DNA of 64,000 bases from Cephalotus follicularis (GCA_001972305.1 BDDD01002133.1:1-64000); one strand, 5' to 3'. Shown: positions 24,296 to 35,607, numbered from the stretch's first letter. Notes: generated by a model from the letters alone, not told the origin. Made by a program: numbers and translations.

Positions 24296-24452
24296 TTTCA
24301 AAGACGTCGACGTCTTCTCTAGACGTCGATGTCTTTTCCTCTTTCACACAAGGGCGTCGATGCCTTCGTCTGCATCGACGTGCATGTTCATGCATTTACG
24401 TGCGCCCTTTGCTCCCATAGGCGTCGACGTCTTTACAAAGACATCGACGCGT
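24296..24452. repeat. Motif array 1, GTCGAC class (C LTR)
   Basis: About six copies such as AAGACGTCGACGTCTT, a perfect 16-bp palindrome. The outermost copy is about 203 bp from the LTR start. K counterpart is at 50530-50695. Confidence 0.88.
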
Positions 24453-24896
24453 TTAGCCCAAAACTGCACCGTTTTGCCTCAAATTGCATCATTTAGAATT
24501 TCTTTATCATTCCAATCATTCCCTCTTCCAAAATCTAACCTTTTAAATTTTGGAAAGCATCATCTAAGTCAAAATCATGCCATTCCCATAAATTCAATAA
24601 TAATATTTCGATAAAATTGAAATATTAGCATTACGCAAAAATCTCGGGCGTCACACTCTTCCTCCTCTCATTAATTTCGGCCCAAGAATTACTTTAAAGC
24701 CCATACTCCATTTCTAACCCCATTAACATTAGTACTTTGAGCCCAAATAGCAATGAAAAAAATATTTCAATCCCAATTTTTTATTAATTCAATTTCCAGT
24801 CCCAATAACAGTATCACTTTTGGCCACAATTTCTGTTAATCCAATTTCGTCCAGTCCAATAGCCATTCTTTTGTATTATAAATTCTGGGTATTACA

Positions 24897-26745
24897 ATCC
24901 TCCCCCCCCCTGCCTCCCCTTAGGAGAATCTCATCCCGAGATTCTAGACTCAGATCTGGCGAGGAAAGATACCGTTTCCATATCATTGTCAGTACACTGG
25001 AATTACCGTAACATTATCATTACACATTTATCCTTCTGGTGACAGTCTAGAGGCTAACTAAATACATATACTGTCACATACAAGTATATATAGCTAGTTA
25101 ACCGTGTACACCATCCAGACATAATATCAGTTTAATACGATTCAGTAACAGTACAGTCCTTAGCCATATGCTCGATAAAAGTACATTCTTTAATCATTCG
25201 TCTCATATCCAGGGCCATTCGGCCCATAATCATACGATTCCGTTACTTTCCATTACCATTTCATCAATACAATACATTAAGCCCGCTTTCTAGCCTCAGA
25301 AGGTGTCAGTCCGTTATCAATTCGATCCCAAAATTTTGTCAATTCTGCCCATCATTGTCACCAACACGCTCCCGTTGCACACTCTGATGTCATATCTGGG
25401 GCCAATAAGAGACTTCTTGGCCTTTCGGCCTCCTTTACAACCATGAGTGGAGCCAAACTTTGCCCCATCTTGAGCTAAGCTAAGAAACTCAGCTTCTCTT
25501 TTGGTTCATTTCTATGAGGTTTCAATCATTTTTTCGCCAATGATCTTCTTCGCTTTGTAACATATAGGTGGTGAAGAGAACTTTATGAGAGTCAGAACAT
25601 TCCAAAACTCTTAAAAGTCCTTTCCATTTTACATTAACCACTTCATAGCTATCAACGATCTGTGCCAGATAAGCGTCACATCATCGTCTTAACAGTTTAT
25701 CCGCTTGCGTAGCAGACATCATTTAAATCGGTTAACATTTCAAGATTCCAATAGACTGGAAAAGAAACTGTCCCAGTACATTGAAGGTCACACCTCCCTG
25801 TTACAATCCATATAATCCATCATACAATCATCATTTCATAACCGTATAATCAATAACTTGTTCACTCCGAACCGTGCAATCCGTAACCTTTCAATCCGTC
25901 TGTTCATAATCCATTCAATAACAGACCATTCAATCACAATCCATTCATTCCTAGTCCATTCAGTCTTAATCCAATATCTTAACATTCTTCTGGGAATCTA
26001 GAAGCTGACTAGGTATATATATGTCACCCCGTACCAATATATATAAATAGTTAACCTCTAGTGGTTGACTAAATATATATATACTGTTCCATACCAGCAT
26101 ATATACAAGTAGTTAACCGCATCCCCTTTTTAATCAGTCATTCATTCACTTAATCGTCCAATCAATCATTCAATCATTCACTCAGTCATACATTCAATCA
26201 TTCATTATGCAATCATAAATTCAATCCTTCATTCAGTCAATCCATTATGCAATCAATCATTCACTCAAATACTCATTGGCTAGTCCTCGAGGGTTCTACC
26301 TTAGGGTCCATTAAACCATTCACTCAGTCAATCATTTAATCAGTCAATTATCATTCGATATAAAATTCGTTCTGTCAAACACTTATGCTTTTAGGTCCAT
26401 TAGATCAATCACTTATTCATCCGGTCCATAAAGTCGGTCACTTATCCATTTCAGTTCTTCCCATCAGTCACTTATCCATTTTACACGTCATGGACCTCAC
26501 TACCATTTCAGCCTCTTGGGCTACATTCACTCCTTTTGCATCTCTATTTGCTCGAGTACGTCAAATTGATGACTCGTCTCTCACTCCACGTGCAGTTTTA
26601 CTTCGACGACCGTCAAATTTCACTTTTTGTATAACTTCAAAGGGTTAATATCCACTTATCTTGTCCGCATGCAATTAACTTTATAATCCAAGGACTCCTT
26701 ACTGGAGTATCCAGAATAGGAGAACCGTGGCTCTAATACCAAGAC
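24897..26745 (-). other. D interior, non-coding
   Basis: A purine tract (minus strand) lies at 24897-24920 and a primer site at 26730-26741. Between about 25800 and 26480 the words CATTCA, CAATC, CAGTC and TTCATT recur very densely. No gag or pol residue is recognisable in any frame. Confidence 0.75.
26730..26741 (-). promoter_or_regulatory. Primer-binding site of D
   Basis: The minus strand reads TGGTATTAGAGC, one difference from the tRNA-Met complement, four bases from the LTR edge. Confidence 0.75.
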
Positions 26746-27519
26746 TGTAGCACCCCAAACCCCAAGGGTCAACCCCCAAGGTTTGACACGCTACTAACAG
26801 TATCATTCATTATCCAATATTCAGCGGAAATTAAAAACTTTATATAATAATGCATGCAGAATAAATCCAATTAAATATCATTTGCGTGGATAAACCCAGT
26901 GTTATACAATACTATTCATAAAAGCTCTGCCATAAGTCAGCAGGTCAAGAAATACAATATTCAAAAATATAAATAAGTTGGTCGTCGATCTACTGTGGAG
27001 GAGACTCACCCGGGGCTTCAATCCTCAGCTAGCTGTGAAGCTCCACCTGTACGTGACCAATTACATTAAAATGCAATGGGTCAGCGACCACTGGTCGTGC
27101 AATAACTACAACCCACTTATGTATGGAGATGCAGATGTAGCAGGCAGTATGCAATGCAATGAGATGCAATAATAACAGTACAGTATAACACTTCATTCAT
27201 TCACTACTAGCAGTCAATAACAGTACGAACCATTCCGTATCATTCCTTAACAGTCATTCATAATCATTAACCGTCATAATAAATCCTTCCTTGGCATCCC
27301 CTACTAAAGGAGGAGCAATAACGCACTCCAGACGTTGAGGTAGAGGAGCCGAGACAGGAATAATCATTACATTTTAGGCAGACCGGTTCCTTGGTTTCCT
27401 CGGCTGTAGGAAGAGCAATAGATGCGCTCTAGGCGTTATAGGCGGAGGAGAGGAACATAAACACTATACGGTAATAGTAACAATGACAGTAACAGTAACA
27501 TTAACATTTAGTCAGTGAG

Positions 27520-27715
27520 GCTTATCTCGGTCGGTGATCAGTCGGCTCATCTCAATTGGTGATCCGATGGGTCATCTCGGTCGGTGATCCATTGGGCTAT
27601 CTCGGTGATCCCGTAGCCTCATCTCAAAGATAGCCTTGCCGGCTCATCTTAATCGGTGATCTGATGGCTCATCTCAGTCGATGATCAGTCAGCTAATCTC
27701 AATTGGTGATCAGGC
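27520..27715. repeat. Minisatellite in D 5' LTR
   Basis: Imperfect copies of the CTCATCTCGGTCGGTGATC unit, as at 17815-18005. Confidence 0.85.
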
Positions 27716-28189
27716 ACAGTACAGTACATTGACACTACAATACATTTCATTAGCATTACACTAACATTTCAATAACACTACAGTACGTTGACAATTCACT
27801 GTGTGGTCTGCCTTCATTATGCTATCTTCCATCACATTGTATTTACACTACACCTATTCTCTAATCATATATTCCACTTCATTTACTGCACTTATCATTC
27901 ATACTGCACTTATACACCCTTTTCTATTAATATATACACTGAGCACACAATCACGTTATGAGGCATGCAACCGAGTACTGTTTAGTGTTATAAGAGGTTC
28001 CATGCTTCATGTACACTGTTCGACACTTTAGGGGCATGCACAGGCTGCATGAGACACACTGTTCGACATATACATGCATGGATGCATGCAGGTGCTATTG
28101 AGCAATCAAGATGCAGAGGACGCATAGTACAAGTTAAGGCGCCCACGTTGGGATACGTGTTCTAGGCAGTGCTCGTCCTCATGGCATGG

Positions 28190-28935
28190 CCGAATGGAGG
28201 ACTCTATTGTGCACCCCTGGAGAGCCCTGGTACTGAGCCATGCTTGGGGCGCCTAACAGACGAGCTCTAGCATTCAGTGTTGTATCCGAGGGTGCATGCA
28301 GGGGGTGACACAAGCATGGCGGAGGACAACGCATGCTTAGGACGCATGCTTGGCTCAGGGGCACATGCTTGGGGTGCATGGCAGAGGATCACTCGACGCG
28401 ATTGCATGCCCGCCATTGCTCTCTTGGACACATAGCAGAGATGGACACATGCGTTGGGATCTCGGGATACGTAGCAGAGGACTAGCTCGACATAAGGCAT
28501 AAGGAGAAGGGTTTATGGCACACCTCGGATGGCATGGCAGAGGAGAGTTCTGGTCCGCCCAAGTGGAGAGCTCTGGCACATGTCAGAGGAAGCCATAGTT
28601 GGCTTCTCGAACGCCAAGCAGAGGAGGGCCATGGCGTTTGGCACCTCGGCGGTTTGGCATTGGAAAACACTCGATTGCGTGCATGTTGAGGAAGCATGCA
28701 GAGGAGAGCTCTCATTGCTGTTACATGCATGCATGGCAGAGGACAGAGAGCTCGGTCGGTCGACTTTGCATGCTGAGGATGCGCGTACAGACAGAGGAGA
28801 GCTCGGCATGTACGGCGGCAATGGTAGAGGAAGGTGAGTTCGCATGTACGGTACCATATGGCAGAGGAGAGTGCTTCGGGGTTGAGGCATGCTTGGGAAG
28901 CATGCAGAGGAGGACAAGGCATTGTGGCATGATAC
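28190..28935. repeat. Irregular GCAGAGGA-rich block, D 5' LTR
   Basis: The copy of the block at 18480-19215. Confidence 0.75.
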
Positions 28936-29463
28936 GCTAGGGCGTGTGGAACCTCGATTGCGTGTCCTTAGAAGCCAAGGTACATGACACTGGCGTCCTT
29001 GGCATAGCTCTCCGGCACAAAGGCACCTGGGTTCCCTGGTACCATGCGTTTCTCTGCACAATGGTTCCCTCAGACGCATACATTTGGAAGCTTTGGACAC
29101 ATTCACCGAACGCACGCATTAGGGGAGCTTTGAGCGCATACGTGCTACATTTCGAGTACATGCTCCAGGTGCTAAGGTGCGTGATGATAGCGTGTGTGAA
29201 GCCATAGGACGCCATCTTTACTTTAAGGCTAAATATATACTATGTCTAACACCCATCAATCACAGAGGACCATAAATTTCATGAGATTCAGTTTACCATG
29301 TAATCCTTCGTATGATTCTAGCCTATTCTTTATTACATACTATTTATAACAGTACATAGTAAAAGAAAAGGCACTGAGTAGGAGTAGTTCCTACCTTGAA
29401 TCCGACGAGATTGCTTGTACAATTTCCTTTGCTGCTCTGCTCCTCTTCTAAAATTTCCAAGTT

Positions 29464-31705
29464 GCTTGTGATAGAATCGGATTAACCAATTCCTATGCCA
29501 TAAATGGATTAAGGTGTATAGGGTGTAGAAAAAAATTTTATATAACAAAATATGCAGTGGAAGAACACCCAGTAAATGCGAAAACACTCCATTATGGCTT
29601 GACCACAGGCCACATGGATCACCACATCAACACAAGAGTTGAAATGGTGTCACCATAGCAAGTAATGGTGACACACAAACTTGGGAACTAGAGAGGGAGA
29701 CAAGGAGATATACCTACGGGTGTTGGCTCCTTCATCTTTGTCGTTACTAGCTTGTGAAGACTCCTTCTTTACTGCCCTCCAAAACGTTCAGCTACTACTC
29801 CCAGAAGATGCACACCAGAAGGAAGTAACAAAACAGTTTCCTTATGCACTCTCTCTCTCTCTCTCAAAATTTATAAAAAGGAAAATTGAGTTTGATTAAT
29901 GCAATAAAAAATAATCTACCCTAGATAAGTAACTTGCTTGGTGTTTGTAGGTGAAAGAAAATTCTAAGTGCAGAGGGAATACTCTCCTCGTTTTGCACAG
30001 CAAAAACCCCAACAATAAAAAATGAAACATTTTCTGCACAAATAGCTTCTCACCAACCCACATTCCCTCTCTCCCACTCTCCCATAAACATGGGATCACG
30101 GTCCTCACGCCCAGGGAGTCTGTAGCCATGTTCCCCACGTTTCCATAACGTGCATTGATGGGAGAAACCTACTGGAGATGTCAGAGAAAACGTGCCCATG
30201 AAGTGAGATCGTGCACAGACTACACAACCCGCGCTAAGTGTCGACGCTTTCAACAATAGCGTCGACGCTTATGGATTACATGGCACTAAACGTCGACGTC
30301 TTTCTACAAGTCATCAACGCTATATAAGCCTTAAGCGTCGACGCTTCCCTGAATGCGTCGACGCTTTGTCTAAAGGAATGTGCTGACGCTTTCCCAGAAG
30401 GGGTCGACGCTTTGAATGGTATATAAAGCATTTTGAGTATAAGTCCAACTTATTCAATCCCTTCTAATATTGATTAAGTAAGATCAAACAAATGTGTTTC
30501 CACAAAATGCAAAACCCACATAACCGATATTTGACACCAAGACTTAATATGTCTAACATATTAAAGAACTAATCATTATTGGGCAGGGACCCTATAAAAT
30601 CTTGGTTAAAACCGGAGGTGTTCATAAATTACAAAAATACCCCTATGATTCGGTTTAGCCATTCTAAATGGTCCTAGACCAATTTAAATTCTCTCAGACT
30701 AATATCTAATATTATCCAGATGGAAAAATCAATCTAATTAATTTTTCCATAATTTATTACACACCTCATTAACCCTAGATTTTCTAAGTTGTCGGTTCAC
30801 GTGTACTATAATCCCTTGTCATACTTGGCCCCGATTGAGGTCTAGGGTAAGGATATGTGTCAACCCTGGATAATACCTCAATGGCTAAAATATTTGATCA
30901 TTACTAGGACCTTTGGTAAACTCTCTGGAAATCTAATTTACAGTCTACCTTAACCTTGGCCAAGGATTTCATGAGTCCAAAGTATAATCAGATCATAATA
31001 GAGCCGATCACCTTCGCTCAGGTGTGACAATCCCATATTGCACACTCACTTATATTCGTATAGATTCGATCATACCCAAAGACCACCCTATTGCCAGCCT
31101 TGCGCAAGGACTGGGTGAGGTGGAGATCAAAGCATAACCGTTTCCATACAATATAGAGCAGTCGCTCAGGTCTAAGGATCAGACGAGTTTGAGAACTTGC
31201 TAAGTGATCATCACTTATACATGACCGCAGCAAGTAGAAGTCACTACTGACACTAGAATAGCGACTATCCAAAGAGTGTCTCCTACGTGGGTCCTGTTCA
31301 GTGTACACGCTCCCAGCACGCGCCCCGTATTTGCCCTAGTGTCCAACACAGATGGTAGTGAGAGAATCCATCCTCCAATTCCATGAGCAGACAACATACG
31401 CGCAAGTCTATCCGGTTCACTAATGCCCACAAAGTTAACCTATGACTTGGAACTAATTTGACATAAGGAATAAGGTAACCAATCTCATAGCCTCCATGCT
31501 AGGCATCCAACCTTATGTCAGGACATCACAAGTGTAAGCAGGTAAATAATAAACTACTTCAATTAAGTGACAAAACACAAGTGATATAGCCATAATAAAA
31601 TTAGCACACATCATATATACAAGGAATAAGATTGTTTCATACAAGATAAGATATAATATGACAACCCATCTAATGGCTTGTCGGGTCACTATATCTAATA
31701 GCTTG
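29464..31705 (-). mobile_element. E: solo LTR with GCTTG target duplication
   Basis: E occupies 29469-31700 (2232 bp). GCTTG occurs at 29464-29468 and 31701-31705, and the host LTR reads continuously across it when compared with 19720-19735. No interior is present, so it is a solo LTR. Its right end matches the LTR start at 63656 in opposite orientation and parts match F. A GCGTCGACGC motif array lies at 30238-30416. Confidence 0.85.
30238..30416. repeat. Motif array, GCGTCGACGC class (in E)
   Basis: About seven copies including GTGTCGACGCTT, GCGTCGACGCTT and GTGCTGACGCTT. Unlike the gypsy LTRs, it lies far (about 1.3 kb) from the LTR start. Confidence 0.8.
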
Positions 31706-31753
31706 TTTCACATCCTTTCCAAGGTGGAAGTGAGGGAGACTTTCCAGGCACCA

Positions 31754-31758
<5 letters not shown>

Positions 31759-31789
<31 letters not shown>

Positions 31790-31811
31790 TTTGTTGAGGG
31801 TCCTGGCCAAA

Positions 31812-31849
<38 letters not shown>
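31759..31849. repeat. Two CT microsatellites
   Basis: (CT)n runs at 31759-31787 and 31816-31849 in D's 5' LTR. Confidence 0.95.
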
Positions 31850-31853
<4 letters not shown>

Positions 31854-32634
31854 TGGCAACAACAATCCACACTACCTTCTTTCTCCTTTTATAACTAGCA
31901 TGGGAAGTCTCTAGAACCTATGAGTCACTTCCAACCCATGTCTTCTGTAGTTTTGGGCTGCCCATATTCAGCCCAACACTCTCTTCCTCCTCTTAATAAT
32001 TTCGGCCCAAGCATTATTTAAAGCCCATACTCCAATTCGAAATATTAGTACATTAAGCCCAATAGCAATGAAAAAATATTTCAAGCCCAATTATTTATTA
32101 ATTCAATTTCCACTCCAATAACAGTATCACTTTTGGCCCCAATTTCTGTTAATCCAATTCCGTCCAGTCCAATAGCCATTCTTTTGTATTATAAAATTCC
32201 GGGTATTACAGGACCCCAGAAGCTCCAACTCCAATCTAGTAGCTCCAACCTGTCACGTCCAAACTCCTCCTGGTTCAAAAATTGAGAATCTCTCCTTCTT
32301 TCTCTCATGAATCTTCACTATTTTTCTCTGTAATTTATCACTGGTTTCTTTCCTTCCATGCACTGGGCGTGAGAGATGAAGAGCATAGCATTTTATGCAG
32401 GTGGTTCTCTCCCTCTGTTCTCCAACCCATTTCCCATGGCACTAAATGCCATATCCCCTCATCTCTGCATGCACATAAACACAGGACTGATTTTTTCCTG
32501 TCCCATGACCTGCATGGTGCACAGGTGTTCACTCTTCCCTCTAAATTTGTCCGCATGACGCACATATGGCGCCCCTCCTCCTTGTCAGTCATTGCATGTG
32601 ATTTTGTCACATGCAAATAAAACAGAGCATGAAC

Positions 32635-32787
32635 CAGTCGGTTGTTCTTCCTCGACAGTCGGCTGTCCTCTTGGCTGTGGTTGCCAGGTGGCTCGACAGC
32701 CCTCCAATCGGCTGGTTCGTCCTACCAGTCGACTATTCCATTAAACGGTCCACCAGTCGGTTGGTCTATTGCACCAGTCGACTGTCC
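32635..32787. repeat. Motif array, CAGTCGACTG class (B LTR, proximal)
   Basis: About six copies including CCAGTCGACTG, ACAGTCGGCTG and CCAGTCGGTTG. The nearest is about 150 bp from the LTR start at 32939. Homologous LTR C carries GTCGACGTC words at the matching place (24296-24452). Confidence 0.85.
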
Positions 32788-32939
32788 CCGTCAATATTTC
32801 AACCATCATACTTCTAAGTGTTTTGATTTGATTTGCAAATCAAAATATTAGCTGGGAAATTCATCTTCCTCATTAATGTAATAACAAGATTACATTTGGA
32901 ATTCAAATATTACAACGTGCAAAAATCTCGGGCGTTACA

Positions 32940-34274
32940 TTCATGTTCATGGTAAGCTTTTTTTTCACTACATTCATTTTTAAGAATGTACGAGAGGATG
33001 TTTTGTTCTCATTCGCTTAGTCAGTTGGACTAATCCCCTCACAGACTGCTTTGCAGACCAGCCAGCCGGAGGAAACCCTCCAGCTCAGCAGTAGATAACT
33101 AGCAAGGTAGTTTTGAGCTCAGCACCTTGGAGCGCCAGCTCGGGCATTTAACACTTTCATATAATGGAGCATTCTTTGGGTTATGTTACCCTTCTTTTGT
33201 AGTAGAGTAGCTAAGAGTATATCTTCTGTATAGACAGTAAGCTTTGTTGTTCTTTTGCCTACCAGGGGAGGCAGTGTATGTATACCATAGGACATATATG
33301 TAATGGTTTTATACCTTTGAGATATGTTATGGATGTTTTGAGTTGGCAGATGTGTTTATCATGTGTTTTTATGAACTTTTCATGTTTTGAGTTTTGTGAT
33401 CCCATGCCTGGCAGGGGAGCTAAAGAGTCCCCAGGCTAGTAGCGGGGATGAGCCCAGTAGGGGTGTTGTGTTATGTTATGCTTGGGAGCAAAGGTTTTGT
33501 TTTAAGAGCTTACCCCGGGGAGGCAGGTGTCCCCAGGGTGATGTTGATGTTGGGCCTTGATAAGGGAGCAAGGAAGGTGCCCCTGGAGAGATTGGCCAGG
33601 GGTGCCATGTTAGAAGTAAGGCCCATGACGAGTTATAAGTTAAGTGCCTTATGTTTTAGGTTATGCTGTGCGTTTTGATGTTGTGTTGTTGAGTTGAGCA
33701 AGGTTGTACGCCGGGGGACAACTTATGTATGCGTGGTCTCCAGGGGAGTTTAAGTGAGCACGTGAGGCGTGCGTAGGTTTCTCCCCATGCGCTTATGTTG
33801 TTTCTCCCAGGGCGTTAGTTATGCACAGCGTTTTGGACTTGGGCTAAGGATGTTTAGCCCAGGAAGGAGAAAGACCCGAGGACAAGGAATGTCCCCGGGC
33901 ATGTTGGTTAAGTGTGCTCGTGAGTTACACGTGCATGCTCTCCCCGGGCATGCTTTGCGCGTTATGTTAAGTCCATGTGAGGAGCACGTGGGGCTTAAGT
34001 GATGCGGTGCATTTGGAGCCTTGGTTTGGTAAAGCTTTGGGCTTAAGTGATACGGTGCGTTTGGAGCTTTGGTTTTATGTTGTGCTGGGGGCATGAGCAC
34101 GAGTGGAGTTGGATCCTCTGCCCCGGCTGCCCTGTTAGCTGCCCGTCCAGCCCAGCCCAGGCTTTCTCCTCGGGCAGTTGTAGTTTAAGAGGGTTGTTGG
34201 CAAGAGGAGCGCCATCCCCGGTTAGGGCACGTGTCCCATAGAGTTAGCAGGAACGAGTCCTGACACGTTACATG
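32940..34274 (+). mobile_element. O: plus-strand LTR tail
   Basis: The block contains a form of block 1 (GCTTAGTCAGTTGGACTAAT at 33017-33036), a repeated CCCCGGG/GGGGAGGCAG-rich stretch (33400-34000), and ends CCTGACACGTTACA. Its left side is cut by B's insertion. It has no ORF I believe. Assignment as an LTR rests on block 1 and the terminal sequence. Confidence 0.5.
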
Positions 34275-35562
34275 TACACTTTGTCATTCCCAATTCAACG
34301 AACCAGGGGAAAATAACTCAAATAAACATGCAACTGCACATGCATAATCGGTTTGCATAACACAGTAATCATTCCAACAATCCCAATAATCCAAAAACAA
34401 TAAGCAATTCATGCATAATATCAATGGCATGAACATTAACTTCAATTCCAATTTTTCATGTATATAACCACTACAATCTCCTACCTTTTGAAGCAGTAAT
34501 AACAGTACAGTCGAGCTGCATGTTCCATTGCCGAACATTTCCAATTATTGTTGAACCGAAACCGGTTCTTGCCAATTGATCCAATCCTCACTGCCAAATT
34601 CAATTGCCAACTCACACACTGTACAGCTCGTGCATTACCCATAAACAGCCTCCACCATGGACGATCTACACATAACCGTCGGAGACTCGGCGCCAAACGT
34701 CGTGTCACAGCCGGCAGTGAGTTCAACTCACTGAGTCTACTCACCGAACTTCAACAACTTCGGCCACCCCCCAAAAACACCAGACACCCATCAGTTCTAC
34801 ACACCACTGTCCAAGGTTCATCGAGACTCGGTGCCAAACGCCATGTCACAGGCGGCAGTGAGTCGGAATGGCTGAGTTGACTCAGTCGATCGATTCCCGT
34901 CGATTCCGGCCGAACAATGCTTCAACGGTGGTCAAAACGGGCAGAGCTATCCTTCTAGATGAAGACCCGCTCCATCCACAACGCTAACGGGGCCGGAATC
35001 ATGTGGTTGATGCTCACAGTGACGTGGAAGAAGAGAAGCAAAGAAGAGGAAAGAGCAAGGAAAGAAGAAGTTACCATCGGTGGAGGGTCTGGGTTGCTCG
35101 TTGTCCCTTCATGGTCTGGTGGCAGGCTCCGGCGTCGTCTCTGGTGCACTCTCTCTTCCCCTGGCGTGTGCTCTCTCCCGCTCTCTCGTGCTCCCTCTCC
35201 CCTGTCTCATTTCTTTTCTTTTACACCAGCGCCATGCACTCGTGTCCCCTTTTTTTCCTTTATTTGTTTCTTCCCATTTCTTTATTAGTATTTACCAGCA
35301 AATTACTAAAGCGTGGGTCCCGATTATTTCGTGCATTAAAATATTAATTACTCCAACCGCCACTAAAATAATCGAAATAATAATGCGAACACTAGGCCTT
35401 ACTATCGCGCATTAAAAATAGGTTTTACTAGCCATTTTGGGCGTTATAATTGCGTCTTCAATGCGTAATGACTTTTATTGCTCCGGGCCTCTATCGGCTT
35501 TATTACGGCCATACCCTGCACCAATTTCATAATAATTATTTATGAAATTCTGGGGCGTTACA
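34275..35562 (-). mobile_element. J: minus-strand LTR tail
   Basis: It ends TTCTGGGGCGTTACA (minus-strand start TGTAACGCCCC). Its middle resembles C 23600-23790 (CATGCATAAT...CCTACC order). Left side is cut off at O's end. Right of it the last 30 bp of I's 3' LTR resume, so J sits in that LTR. Confidence 0.55.
34670..34880. repeat. Diverged tandem repeat in J, period 141 bp
   Basis: GAGACTCGGCGCCAAACG at 34682 recurs as GAGACTCGGTGCCAAACG at 34823, each followed by a similar TCACAG...GGCAGTGAG stretch. Confidence 0.7.
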
Positions 35563-35592
35563 AATAACTTCATCAAAATCCCGGTCATTACA

Positions 35593-35607
35593 TTCTACCC
35601 TCCTTAC
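35593..35607 (-). promoter_or_regulatory. Polypurine tract of I
   Basis: The minus strand reads GTAAGGAGGGTAGAA beside the LTR, matching A's tract. Confidence 0.8.

Larger units (their letters stand above)
19851..24655 (-). mobile_element. C: gag-only Ty3/gypsy-type element (TR-GAG-like)
   Basis: Minus-strand order: 5' LTR 21659-24655, primer site, gag, about 380 bp of non-coding DNA, purine tract, then only the start-side 141 bp of the 3' LTR (19851-19991), the rest being lost at the gap. There is no protease, reverse transcriptase or integrase between gag and the purine tract. Plant elements with LTRs and gag only are known as TR-GAGs. K is the same family in plus orientation. Gag here has about two breaks, so it is a fossil. 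Confidence 0.85.
21659..24655 (-). mobile_element. C 5' LTR
   Basis: 3.0 kb, left edge TGTCACGCCCCG and right edge GGGCGTCACA. It contains block 2 (about 21799-21830), block 1 (22117-22150), an (AT)n run with a 25-N gap (22278-22302) and three motif arrays. It is homologous along most of its length to K's 3' LTR and B's 5' LTR. Confidence 0.88.
17065..24896 (-). mobile_element. D 3' LTR, split by C and a gap
   Basis: 17065-19849 matches 26746-29468 plus the CT-rich sequence from 31706. It breaks at a single N in a CT run. The LTR's last 241 bp appear at 24656-24896, directly after C's 5' LTR, and match 31970-32210. So C inserted here, with C's own left LTR mostly lost in the assembly gap. 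Confidence 0.75.
17065..32210 (-). mobile_element. D: large non-coding LTR element in B's LTR
   Basis: The two LTRs start TGTAGCGACCC or TGTAGCACCCC and end GGGTATTACA. There is a primer site at 26730-26741 and a purine tract at 24897-24920. The interior, 24897-26745, is 1.85 kb without a credible ORF. Net LTR length is about 3.2 kb. This fits a LARD-like (large, non-autonomous) element. It hosts C in its 3' LTR and solo LTR E in its 5' LTR. LTR copies are roughly 93-94% alike in the stretch I compared by eye. Confidence 0.8.
26746..32210 (-). mobile_element. D 5' LTR, split by solo LTR E
   Basis: 26746-29468 and 31706-32210 are the two parts. E and one 5-bp duplication lie between. It ends GGGTATTACA. 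It contains the minisatellite, the GCAGAGGA block and two CT microsatellites. Confidence 0.82.
3999..32939 (-). mobile_element. B: Ty3/gypsy element, minus strand, host of nested insertions
   Basis: Visible order on the minus strand is 5' LTR, tRNA-Met primer site, gag with zinc knuckle, protease, reverse transcriptase, RNase H and start of integrase. The integrase stops at about 3999 where F begins, so the 3' end and 3' LTR are absent from the window. Element A interrupts the integrase region and D interrupts the 5' LTR. Coding parts carry several breaks (roughly five or more), so it is a fossil. Its gag is very similar to those of C and K. Confidence 0.8.
15152..32939 (-). mobile_element. 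B 5' LTR, split by D
   Basis: The left part 15152-17064 starts TGTCACGCCCCGG. The right part 32211-32939 ends TCTCGGGCGTTACA. Together they are about 2.64 kb, close to C's 3.0 kb LTR. Context on both sides of D aligns with C (CCTACCT...AAGTCCACCTCTTTG on the left, AGCTCCAA...CTGGTTCAA on the right). That is how I infer D sits inside this LTR. Target duplication of D is not clean (GCTCC versus GGACC), consistent with an older insertion. Confidence 0.75.

Noticed and set aside
23859-24614. 251-aa ORF in C's 5' LTR
   Set aside because: It spans the motif array and LTR end, has no domain, and the matching K LTR sequence does not keep the frame.
28482-29115. 146- and 200-aa minus-strand ORFs and plus-strand ORFs in D's LTR
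   Set aside because: Several frames on both strands are open over the same GCAGAGGA repeat block, and the other D LTR does not keep the same frames.
34275-34279. TGTAC after O's end taken as the same target duplication as A's
   Set aside because: A already has its own matched pair at 4391-4395 and 11704-11708; this third copy is probably coincidence.
34959-35415. Overlapping 109-114 aa ORFs
   Set aside because: They fall in J's LTR, overlap in three frames and have no domain.
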